Part shown: positions 15,547 to 22,654 of the stretch, piece after piece
How positions within the stretch are numbered: the first letter of the stretch is position 1
Layout of the letters: every line of letters starts with the position of its first letter
Assembly: GCA_024234855.1 (NCBI GenBank)
Contig: JACKNN010000005.1
Location: 302,059 to 366,058 of the forward strand
DNA length: 64,000 nt
Source: Pseudomonadales bacterium
GTDB lineage: Bacteria > Pseudomonadota > Gammaproteobacteria > Pseudomonadales > Halieaceae
Direction: 5' to 3'
Made by a program: the position numbers and the translations under genes
The notes under the pieces: model-generated
Databases searched by the model: none
Told to the model about the DNA's origin: nothing
Seen by the model: only the letters and a program-made list of their open reading frames with translations

Positions 15547-16503
15547 TCAGGCAGGTAGCGCCGCGACCACCCGATCTACCGGGGGAGCCTTGCTGAGGAC
15601 CCGTGGCGCATCCTTGCGGACATGGTCGAGCAGCATCTCGTTCTGCACCATCTCCTCGGTTACGGTCCCGTCATTGATACACTCCTGCAGCAATGCGAAG
15701 AACAGGTCCTCCTGATTCTTGTCGGGGTGCTTCTTGTAGTTCCCCAGGAAGGAGTAGTCGCCGAAAATCTTGCGGCGGAAGTACAGAAGCCAACCCAGCG
15801 GCGGAAAAGCATCGAACTTGTCGGCGGGTACGAAATCAATGGGAAGACCCGCCTTCCACGGCTGCGTCCAACGCTTTGTCGTGTGCAGCATCTTGGTTCT
15901 CTGGTTCAGCACATCCAGGTCGTTCCAGCTATTGTCGAGCAGGCCAATGGTGCTGCGGTCCTCGTACATCAGGGTAATCCACTTCTTGTAGTCTCGCTTC
16001 CCTTCGAACATCTCGTTGAACTGCTGCTCAGCATTCCAGTGCTTAAGCTTGGCGCAGTCAAGCAGCATGACACTGCTCGCCAAAGGGCCATTTATATCCC
16101 GGTTTTTCTTGCTGCGCTGCCGGCACATGATCGCCTTGCCCTGCATATCCAGATTCAGCAGTTCCCAGACATCACTGACTGCGAACACATCCGGGTCAAT
16201 CACCACGGCCCGTCCCTGGTAATTCATCAGCTCCGGCGGCATGAATCGCAATGGGGTGAAAGACTGCAGGTCATTCATTCGCCACTTGCGCCAAACCCCG
16301 TTGCGGAGAAACAGCTCGCCTTCCTTGGCCCGCAGAAAAGGATGGTCTTTCGTTTCGATGAATTTCACGTCGAATTTGTCGTTGTTGCTGGAAAAGTGAC
16401 GTAGAGATTTTTCTCCTACGTGGGCGCCGAGAATCTGTTTATGATTGACGTGGATGAACACGCAGGGCTTGGGCTGTCGGCGTTGCTTGACTTCTTTACT
16501 CAT
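15547..16503 (-). CDS. Glycosyltransferase-like protein, paralogue A
   Basis: A 318-residue protein resembling GT-A type glycosyltransferases of the GT8-like kind. The N-terminus KPCVFIHVNHKQILGAHVG looks like a Rossmann-type nucleotide-sugar strand, and RAVVIDPDVFAVSDVWELL supplies a DxD-like motif (DPD) for metal and sugar-nucleotide binding. A later segment around LHTTKRWTQPWKAGLPIDF fits the acceptor half. No membrane segment is seen. ATG 16503 has AAGGAG upstream. It is clearly paralogous to the gene at 17,235-18,158 over nearly its whole length, and a 2OG-Fe(II) oxygenase gene lies between the two. Family assignment is by fold and motif only; donor and acceptor are unknown. Confidence 0.65.
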   Translation of the reverse strand: MSKEVKQRRQPKPCVFIHVNHKQILGAHVGEKSLRHFSSNNDKFDVKFIETKDHPFLRAKEGELFLRNGVWRKWRMNDLQSFTPLRFMPPELMNYQGRAVVIDPDVFAVSDVWELLNLDMQGKAIMCRQRSKKNRDINGPLASSVMLLDCAKLKHWNAEQQFNEMFEGKRDYKKWITLMYEDRSTIGLLDNSWNDLDVLNQRTKMLHTTKRWTQPWKAGLPIDFVPADKFDAFPPLGWLLYFRRKIFGDYSFLGNYKKHPDKNQEDLFFALLQECINDGTVTEEMVQNEMLLDHVRKDAPRVLSKAPPVDRVVAALPA

Positions 16504-16571
16504 GAGTTGGCTCCTTAAAAGTGATTGCGTGGACCCTCAGGGGGTCTACGTATGGCAAGCTGGCTTTTGTT

Positions 16572-17201
16572 TCAGCGTAGTCCCAGCACGCGCTTGCCAA
16601 TGTGCGTACCTACGCGGCTGATTTTCTGGTCGAGCTGCGCCAACTTGCTCCTGGACAGAAAGTTGTACTGCAACATGCGTCGCTCCCCAACGAATTTCTT
16701 GTGCCCGTGCCAGGACCAGTCGGTCCGATGGAAGGCCAACAGGCGGCCACCCAGCGGTTTCACTTCAGCGGTGTAGTCCTCGAGGCTCGAAGAAGAACGC
16801 AGTATCCGCAGGCAGCCGCCGTCTGTGTTCCATTCCTGATCGTTGAAGTAAACCAGAACGGTAATAACTTTGCTCTTGTGGTCAGTGTGTATATGACCGT
16901 CGGTACGCTCACAGAACTTGCGCACCGTGGTGGTCGTCGGGCAGCCACTCAGGTCGACACCGAACTTTTTCCCCAGGTGCGTGCGAAACGTATCGGTTTG
17001 TAGCTCCGAGATAAATTTTGCGAACTGGGGGCCATATGCCAGGTGTCGCAAGTCGTGGTTCGTTGCGGTATCAATGGCTGGATAATCCGCGTTAACCCGT
17101 TTGAGGTTTTCCGGCGGCAGAAAATCCGGTACAACGATGTAGTCGAAAGGATCCGTCTGCAATTCACAGGCGTCTAGTGCGCCCAGGTCGATAAGGTCCA
17201 T
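16572..17201 (-). CDS. 2-oxoglutarate/Fe(II)-dependent oxygenase family protein
   Basis: A 209-residue protein with the double-stranded beta-helix pattern of prolyl-4-hydroxylase-like 2OG-Fe(II) oxygenases, which couple decarboxylation of 2-oxoglutarate to hydroxylation using O2. The HxD pair is His105-Thr-Asp107 (HIHTDHKSK). The distal His is in SWHGHKKF (165 or 167), and Arg174/175 in GERRML would bind 2-oxoglutarate. The N-terminus FDYIVVPDFLPPENL is typical for the family. ATG 17201 has GAGGA upstream. It sits between the two glycosyltransferase-like paralogues with gaps of 33 and 68 bases, implying one transcript and a joint pathway. Substrate unknown. Confidence 0.8.
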   Translation of the reverse strand: MDLIDLGALDACELQTDPFDYIVVPDFLPPENLKRVNADYPAIDTATNHDLRHLAYGPQFAKFISELQTDTFRTHLGKKFGVDLSGCPTTTTVRKFCERTDGHIHTDHKSKVITVLVYFNDQEWNTDGGCLRILRSSSSLEDYTAEVKPLGGRLLAFHRTDWSWHGHKKFVGERRMLQYNFLSRSKLAQLDQKISRVGTHIGKRVLGLR

Positions 17202-17234
17202 TACTGTTTCCTCGTCAGGTTCGCTCAGATGGCG

Positions 17235-18158
17235 TCAGGCCGCCAGACTTTTTACCAGCTCAATCGCATCGTGCCGTACGTGATTGCTCATCATTTCTTT
17301 GCGCACGTCCGCTTCGGTAATCACACCTGTATCCAGGCATTCGCTTATCAGCTGGAAGAAGAAGCGCTCCTGTTCCGGATCCGGATGTGCTTTGTACGTA
17401 CCTGCCAGGAAGTAATCCCCGAAAATGGCGCGCCGCGCACGGCGAATCCAGTGTTTGGGAGGAAACAACTGAAAGGTATCGGCCATACGGTAGTCGATAG
17501 GCAGCCCGGTCTTCCAGGGCTGCCGCAGCCGCTTGGTGGTATGCAGCATTTTTGTATTTGCTGTCAGGTTATCGAAATCGTTCCATTCGTTCTCGAACAG
17601 ACCGATCTGGCTACGATCCTCCAGATGCAGGCCTATCCATCGCATGTAATCGCGCTTGAACTCGAACATCTCATTGAAGTTCTCTTCCATCTTCCAATGT
17701 TTGAGTTTGGCGCAGTCCAGCAGCATCACGCTGGTAGCGAGTGCGCCGCGTTTACCTTTGTTGCCCGATTTCGGGCGACACATCAGCGACATTCCACGCA
17801 TGTCCCTGCTAAGCAATTCCCACACATCAGCACGCGCAAAAACATCCGGGTCTATGACGACAGCGCGACCTTTGTAGCCCATGAGTTCTGGCGGCATAAA
17901 ACGCAATGGAGTGAAGGACTGCAGGTCATTGTTCAGCCACCTGCGTTTTTCGCCATCCCGTAGATATAACTGACCTTCCCTGGCCTGCATGAAGGCGTGA
18001 TCCTTGACCTCGATAAATTTCACGTCAAATTTGTCGTTGTTGTTGGAGTACTTCTCCAGGGCGTACCTGCCCGCCACAGCACCAAGCCACTGTTTGTGAT
18101 TGACGTGAATAAATACGCAGGGCTTGGGTTCCTCGAGCCGGTTAGTTTCATTGGTCAT
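17235..18158 (-). CDS. Glycosyltransferase-like protein, paralogue B
   Basis: A 307-residue protein closely related to the one at 15,547-16,503. Shared blocks include KPCVFIHVNHKQ, NNDKFDVKFIE, NDLQSFTPLRFMPPELM, RAVVIDPDVFA and MLHTTKR. The DPD motif is the likely metal/nucleotide-sugar site. ATG 18158 has GGGAGC upstream, and no gene precedes it closely, so it is probably the first gene of the minus-strand cluster reading through to 14,270. A GC-rich inverted repeat (GGCGCCC/GGGCGCC, 18175-18190) lies just upstream and may affect initiation. The two copies differ enough to suggest distinct acceptors rather than a recent duplication. Confidence 0.65.
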   Translation of the reverse strand: MTNETNRLEEPKPCVFIHVNHKQWLGAVAGRYALEKYSNNNDKFDVKFIEVKDHAFMQAREGQLYLRDGEKRRWLNNDLQSFTPLRFMPPELMGYKGRAVVIDPDVFARADVWELLSRDMRGMSLMCRPKSGNKGKRGALATSVMLLDCAKLKHWKMEENFNEMFEFKRDYMRWIGLHLEDRSQIGLFENEWNDFDNLTANTKMLHTTKRLRQPWKTGLPIDYRMADTFQLFPPKHWIRRARRAIFGDYFLAGTYKAHPDPEQERFFFQLISECLDTGVITEADVRKEMMSNHVRHDAIELVKSLAA

Positions 18159-18308
18159 TGATTTGCTCCCGACGGGCGCCCCCGGGCGCCACTCTTCAAC
18201 GGTGACAAATTAGCGCTATGAGCCACGCGCTACATCGGTCATTTGACGGAGCTATTTTCGATATTACTGGTCGGGTGGATCCGGAAGCGGGCGCTGAAGC
18301 CCGGAAAA

Positions 18309-18818
18309 TTATCTCAGGTAGCCCAGCTGGAAACCTTTCGCGACGATAGCCGCCCGGGTGCTGGCTCCCATTTTGGAGCGCATGTTCTCCACATGGCTGC
18401 GCACGGTCGCCTCCCTGATACCGAGCTGGACTGCTGCGGAGGCGGTGGTCTCGCCGCCAGCGAGCAGTTCAAGTATCGAGCGCTCCCGGGGAGTCAACTC
18501 CTGCCACTGCTCCGGGGAGTCGTCGGTATTGCGGGTGAGTGCGCAGACAACCGCACGCTCTACGGGGACACAGGACAGGTGATACCCCTGACCGGCATAT
18601 CTGAACGGTGTGTGGGCCGCGTTGTCCATGCCCGCGACGAGTAACTGGCGAACACAGCCATTGCGGCAGGGGAGCCCCTCGGCGCCCTCCAGCCCTCCCA
18701 CGACATCCCAGCAGTACTTTCCCGTCTTCCGGCCCAGTAAGCGCAATGCGACCCTGTTCTGGGCGCTGACTAAACCATCTTCCTGGACAACCAGAACGGC
18801 AGAGATTTGAGCTGACAT
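18309..18818 (-). CDS. LuxR-type transcriptional regulator (single HTH, PAS-like N-terminus)
   Basis: A 169-residue regulator. The C-terminal 65 residues are a LuxR-type helix-turn-helix: LTPRERSILELLAGGETTASAAVQLGI is the opening of the domain, followed by ATVRSHVENMRSKMGA as the recognition helix region. The first 95 residues (ISAVLVVQEDGLVSAQNRVALRLLG) resemble a small PAS-like sensor. ATG 18818 has GGAGTG upstream; the frame runs back to 19061, but that extension has no protein character. The gene stands alone, downstream of no obvious operon and upstream of the glycosyltransferase cluster on the same strand (150-base gap). The signal and targets are unknown. Confidence 0.82.
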   Translation of the reverse strand: MSAQISAVLVVQEDGLVSAQNRVALRLLGRKTGKYCWDVVGGLEGAEGLPCRNGCVRQLLVAGMDNAAHTPFRYAGQGYHLSCVPVERAVVCALTRNTDDSPEQWQELTPRERSILELLAGGETTASAAVQLGIREATVRSHVENMRSKMGASTRAAIVAKGFQLGYLR

Positions 18819-19107
18819 ACTCACTCCGGAAAGGGCTTGATGAGATGCTGGCTGCCGGATGATACGCTGTTCGCCGCCGTTACGGCAACACCCGACCGGA
18901 CGAACAAAGTTGTTTATCCGGGAGCCTGCCGGAGGTGACATGATGCTACTGCGGTGGCGGTAAACCCGCCCATATTGTCCTACACTAACGGCCCGGAACC
19001 TGTGTCTGGCCAAATACCAGTCACCGCCCGACCACTGACACTTCCCCCGGAGACCCTGCAAGCAATATTACGTATACTTAGGGGACTACACAGTCGGGGG
19101 CCGCTAT
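18819..19107. promoter_or_regulatory. Divergent intergenic region with candidate promoter
   Basis: A 289-base spacer between the LuxR-type gene and the FxG-type gene. It contains a TATACT hexamer at 19073-19078, about 30 bases before the ATG at 19108, as a possible -10 element; no convincing -35 was seen. It also holds the short GGAGGTGA-preceded reading frame described separately. No RNA gene was recognised. Confidence 0.3.
18940..18963 (+). other. Possible seven-codon leader ORF with strong ribosome site
   Basis: GGAGGTGA (18931-18938), a full match to the anti-Shine-Dalgarno sequence, precedes ATGATGCTACTGCGGTGG and a stop, coding for MMLLRWR. The spacing is 1 base to the first ATG and 4 to the second, which is tight. 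It could be a leader peptide or a chance match. It lies on the same strand as, and 145 bases before, the gene at 19108. Confidence 0.2.
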
Positions 19108-19917
19108 ATGGATGCTCGCTACAATGTTTACTTCGCCGGACAACTGCTGGCTGGCCACGCCCTGGTCCGCGTGCGCGACAACATAGCCAGGCTTTTTAAT
19201 GCCGATGACGCCACCCTGGACAAGCTCTTCAGCGGCAAACCCCAGCTGATTAAACGCGATTGTGACAAGGCCACCGCGCTCAAGTACAAACAGGCCATGG
19301 AACAGGCCGGGGCGCTCCCCGTGATCAAGGCCATTGCATCCCAGGCGCCGACCGCGACAGTGGACACCGCGGCACGCCCCATGACCGCCGCGGAGAGAAT
19401 CGCCGCGCTGGCGGCGGCGCCGGATCTCGCCTACCAAAATCAGCCTGCGGTGCCCGTGGCTCCACCACCCCCGTCTCCGGAACCGACTGAGGGCGGGGTA
19501 CAGCTCGCACCCGCCGGCACCGACGTACTGCTGCCGGAGGAGCGGCAGGCGCCCGCGACCAGTAGTGTCAACGCACCCGATCTGGAGGTTTTCGCCAGCG
19601 GCCGACGCCTGTCCGACAATCCACCGGCACCGCCGCCGCCACCGGATACCAGCCACCTCAGCGCCGGAGCAGCCGGTGAACGGCTGCCCACGCTGCCCAG
19701 CGCACGAGCGCCGCTGTCGCCCGATACCAGCGCCATCGCCCTGGCGCCCGACGGCACCGATTTTTCCGACTGCGCGGCGCCGGAGCCCGCGCCCCCGGTA
19801 CTCGACCTGTCGGGTATCGCACTGGCTGCGCCCGGGGCGGATGTACTGGAGCAACGGTACCGGAACAAACACGACCAGCCGCCGCCCGCCACGGATCACC
19901 TCGCACTGGAAGACTAG
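19108..19917 (+). CDS. Proline-rich protein with small N-terminal FxG-type domain
   Basis: A 269-residue protein. The first 75 residues (YNVYFAGQLLAGHALVRVR, LFNADDATLDKLFSGKP, IKRDCDKATALKYKQAMEQ, AGALPVI) form a small domain seen at the start of many gammaproteobacterial proteins of unknown function, where it often precedes disordered or membrane parts. The rest is Pro/Ala-rich, low-complexity and probably disordered, with recurring units such as LAPAGTDVL, LAPDGTDFSD and LAAPGADVLEQR. No signal peptide is visible. It is followed 71 bases later by an RDD-family membrane protein on the same strand, an arrangement that may be functional. The role is unknown. Confidence 0.7.
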   Translation: MDARYNVYFAGQLLAGHALVRVRDNIARLFNADDATLDKLFSGKPQLIKRDCDKATALKYKQAMEQAGALPVIKAIASQAPTATVDTAARPMTAAERIAALAAAPDLAYQNQPAVPVAPPPPSPEPTEGGVQLAPAGTDVLLPEERQAPATSSVNAPDLEVFASGRRLSDNPPAPPPPPDTSHLSAGAAGERLPTLPSARAPLSPDTSAIALAPDGTDFSDCAAPEPAPPVLDLSGIALAAPGADVLEQRYRNKHDQPPPATDHLALED

Positions 19918-19988
19918 GGCGGCGGCCCCCCAGGCCGCGCCTTTTCCACCACTGCCCGCTATTTTGCCACTCTCAACCGCCCCACGGA

Positions 19989-20486
19989 ATGCCATCGCCC
20001 GCCATGACAGAAGACAAGCCCCTGCCCTACCCCGCCCTGCCGCGCCGCCTGGCCGCACTGGTCTACGATATTTTGCTGGTGCTGCCGCTGATCATGACCT
20101 GCGTTGCGCTGGTGATGGGCGTGCGCTCATTGCTCGGGCTGGGGCCGGCCGATGACGGCACCGTGCAACTGGACGCCAACCTGGTGCGCGTGCTCGGCTT
20201 TCTCACCACCGCGGTATTTTTCAGCGGGTTCTGGCTCAAGAGCGGCCAGACCCTGGGCATGCAGGCCTGGCGCATCAAGCTGGAGGCCTTTGACGGTTCG
20301 GCGCCCACAGTACGCCAGGTGGCGCTGCGCTGCCTGGGTGCGGCGGTATCCGCCGGCTGCCTCGGCCTGGGCTATTTCTGGTGCCTGGTCGACGGGCACC
20401 ACCGCTACTGGCACGACTACCTGTCCGGCACCGAATTGCGGTTGTTGCCCGGCAAAAAGCAGCGGGTGCACAACGCGCCCGAATAG
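19989..20486 (+). CDS. RDD-family membrane protein
   Basis: A 165-residue membrane protein of the RDD family, with three predicted helices (VYDILLVLPLIMTCVALVMG, VLGFLTTAVFFSGFWL, and CLGAAVSAGCLGLGYFW). The family features are present: LPRRLAALVYD near the start and GQTLGMQAWRIKL in the middle, with a C-terminal HRYWHDYLSGT. The function of RDD proteins is mostly unknown; transport or ion exchange has been proposed for some. Two starts are possible, ATG 19989 or ATG 20004, neither with a good ribosome site. It is followed by a weak terminator and then pepA. Confidence 0.85.
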   Translation: MPSPAMTEDKPLPYPALPRRLAALVYDILLVLPLIMTCVALVMGVRSLLGLGPADDGTVQLDANLVRVLGFLTTAVFFSGFWLKSGQTLGMQAWRIKLEAFDGSAPTVRQVALRCLGAAVSAGCLGLGYFWCLVDGHHRYWHDYLSGTELRLLPGKKQRVHNAPE

Positions 20487-20519
20487 GCGGGTAACGGGCC
20501 GTTGGTGTCTCGGCGGCAG

Positions 20520-20537
20520 CCGGATCACCGGTTTTTT
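20520..20537 (+). terminator. Weak intrinsic terminator
   Basis: A short CCGG-ATCA-CCGG hairpin followed by six T residues, placed 34 bases after the RDD gene stop and 60 bases before pepA. The stem is only four to five base pairs, so it is probably inefficient. Confidence 0.5.
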
Positions 20538-20597
20538 ATTCAGTTTGCCGCCCTATCGTCATACACTACGCAACTCACCTGAAACCTGGAATCCGAG

Positions 20598-22088
20598 ATG
20601 ACCGCCATAACCTTCACCGCCCGCAAAATGGACGACGCCACCAGGGGGCGCAGCCAGTGCGCCATCCTGCCCCTGTTCCATCGCAAGAAACTGTCGGCCG
20701 AGGCCAGGCAGCTGGACCAGGCCTCAGGTGGCGCGATCAGTGCCGCTCTCGGACTCGGCGATTTTTCCGGCAAATCCGGCGAGAGCTGTGTACTGCCGGG
20801 CGCGGCAGGCGCAAAGCGCCTGCTGCTGGTCGGTTGCGGCGACCCCGCCACGTTCGATCGCGCCGCCGCGCGGGAATTCGCCCGCACACTCGCCAAGGCC
20901 ATCAACGCTACCCGCGCCGGCGATGCGGTGCTGCACGCCACTGAACTTCACCCCAAGGATGGCAATACCCCCTGGCTGCTGCAAAGCCTGGCCAGCCACC
21001 TCACCTGCGCCACGTATCGCTATACCGCCACAGTCTCCAAGCCCAAACCGGCGATGAAGCTGTCCCGGCTGGTAGTCAATACCGGCGACAGCCGCTCGGT
21101 GAAGGCCGGGCAAAAAGCGCTGGACCGCGGCCTGGCGATAGCCAACGGCATCAACGAGGCGCGTCGACTGGCGGATCTGCCGGGCAATATCTGCACCCCC
21201 GCTTACCTGGCGCAGCAGGCCCGCAAACTGGCCCGCGACAACGCCGCCCTGGGAACCACTGTCATCGAGGAAAAAAAGATGCGGGAACTGGGCATGGGAT
21301 CACTGCTGTCGGTGTCCGCCGGCAGCGAGGAGCCCGCCAAGCTGATCGTGATGAACTACAAGGGCGGCAAGCCCGGCCAGAAGCCCTATGTGCTGGTGGG
21401 CAAGGGCATCACCTTCGACACCGGCGGCATCTCGCTCAAACCCGGCGCCAAGATGGACGAGATGAAGTACGACATGGGCGGTGCGGCCAGTGTACTGGGT
21501 ACCCTGCACACGGTCGCTGAACTGGGCCTGCCACTGAACGTGGTCGGTATTATCGCGGCGGCGGAGAATATGCCCAGCGGCCGCGCCACCAAGCCCGGCG
21601 ATGTAGTAACCAGCATGTCCGGCAAGACCATCGAAGTGCTCAATACCGACGCCGAGGGCCGCCTTGTCCTGTGCGACGCCCTCACCTACGCCGCCCGCTT
21701 CAAGCCCCAGGTGGTGATCGATATCGCCACCCTCACCGGTGCCTGCGTGGTTGCCCTGGGCTCTCATGCCAGTGGACTCTACGCCAACCAGGACAAGCTG
21801 GCGGAGCAACTGCTGGCCGCCGGTGTCGAGAGCCACGACCGCGCCTGGCGCATGCCGCTGTGGGACGACTACCAGAAGCAACTGGACAGCAATTTTGCCG
21901 ATGTCGCCAACATCGGCGGACCCGGCGGCGGCAGTATTACCGCGGCCTGTTTCCTGTCGCGCTTCACCGGGGATTACCACTGGGCCCACCTGGATATCGC
22001 CGGTTCGGCCTGGGACAGCACGCCCAAGGGCGCCACCGGGCGCCCGGTGGGGCTGTTGAGCCAGTACCTGATAGACCGCGCCGGCTGA
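20598..22088 (+). CDS. pepA: Leucyl aminopeptidase PepA
   Basis: A 496-residue cytosolic M17 aminopeptidase that removes N-terminal residues from peptides and needs two metal ions. The C-terminal catalytic domain carries GKGITFDTGGISLKPG (metal ligand and Lys), MKYDMGGAASV, and the family signature NTDAEGRL at about residue 349. The N-terminal domain is the divergent, possibly DNA-binding part known from E. coli PepA. It starts at ATG 20598. It leads the conserved gammaproteobacterial order pepA-holC-valS. In E. coli PepA also acts in plasmid recombination and carAB control, which is not testable here. Confidence 0.96.
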   Translation: MTAITFTARKMDDATRGRSQCAILPLFHRKKLSAEARQLDQASGGAISAALGLGDFSGKSGESCVLPGAAGAKRLLLVGCGDPATFDRAAAREFARTLAKAINATRAGDAVLHATELHPKDGNTPWLLQSLASHLTCATYRYTATVSKPKPAMKLSRLVVNTGDSRSVKAGQKALDRGLAIANGINEARRLADLPGNICTPAYLAQQARKLARDNAALGTTVIEEKKMRELGMGSLLSVSAGSEEPAKLIVMNYKGGKPGQKPYVLVGKGITFDTGGISLKPGAKMDEMKYDMGGAASVLGTLHTVAELGLPLNVVGIIAAAENMPSGRATKPGDVVTSMSGKTIEVLNTDAEGRLVLCDALTYAARFKPQVVIDIATLTGACVVALGSHASGLYANQDKLAEQLLAAGVESHDRAWRMPLWDDYQKQLDSNFADVANIGGPGGGSITAACFLSRFTGDYHWAHLDIAGSAWDSTPKGATGRPVGLLSQYLIDRAG

Positions 22089-22122
22089 TGCTGCCCCACC
22101 GCCGTGACGAGGGCCGGCCGCT

Positions 22123-22542
22123 GTGACCAGGGTCGGCTTTTACGTAGTGCAGGCCGCCGACCAGGCACAGCGCCTGAAAGTGGCGGTGCGGCTGGCCGAC
22201 AAGGCCTTCCAGCAGGGCCACAAAATTTTCATCAACGCGGTCGACGAGGCGCAGGCCCGCACCCTGGATGACTTGCTCTGGACCTATCGTCCCTCCAGCT
22301 TCCTGCCCCACGGTCTGCACGGTGAGGAGCAATCCGATACCATTGCCATCGGCTGGGGCCAGGAACCGCAGGGTCACAACGATTTGCTGATCAACCTGCA
22401 GCTTGAAATACCGGGCTTTTTCAGCCGTTTTCGCCGGGTGGCCGAGGTCGTGACCCAGGATGCTTCCAGCCTCGAAGCGCTGCGGCGCTCCTGGACTTTT
22501 TACAAGGAGCGGGGCTACCAGCTCGAAAAGCACGATCTCTGA
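22123..22542 (+). CDS. holC: DNA polymerase III chi subunit HolC
   Basis: A 139-residue chi subunit of the DNA polymerase III clamp loader, which binds single-stranded DNA-binding protein. The sequence shows the family's start (VGFYVVQAADQAQRLKVAVRLADKAF), the SSFLPHGLHGEE region and the C-terminal SWTFYKERGYQLEKHDL. The start codon is GTG at 22123. It follows pepA by 34 bases and precedes valS, the usual arrangement in gammaproteobacteria, which strongly supports the call. Confidence 0.95.
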   Translation: MTRVGFYVVQAADQAQRLKVAVRLADKAFQQGHKIFINAVDEAQARTLDDLLWTYRPSSFLPHGLHGEEQSDTIAIGWGQEPQGHNDLLINLQLEIPGFFSRFRRVAEVVTQDASSLEALRRSWTFYKERGYQLEKHDL

Positions 22543-22654
22543 CGCCGTCAGGTGCCCGGGGCGACACGCCTCCGGATGGTGAGGTCGCCGCCACTGTATC
22601 GTATAATCCCGGGCCTTTTTGCCTGAAGCAGACACTTACCGGACTCGAAGAACC

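Noticed and set aside
18175..18190. GGCGCCC/GGGCGCC inverted repeat as a terminator
   Set aside because: It lies just upstream of a minus-strand start codon with a loop of only two bases and no T-run; it is more likely a chance GC palindrome or a leader structure.
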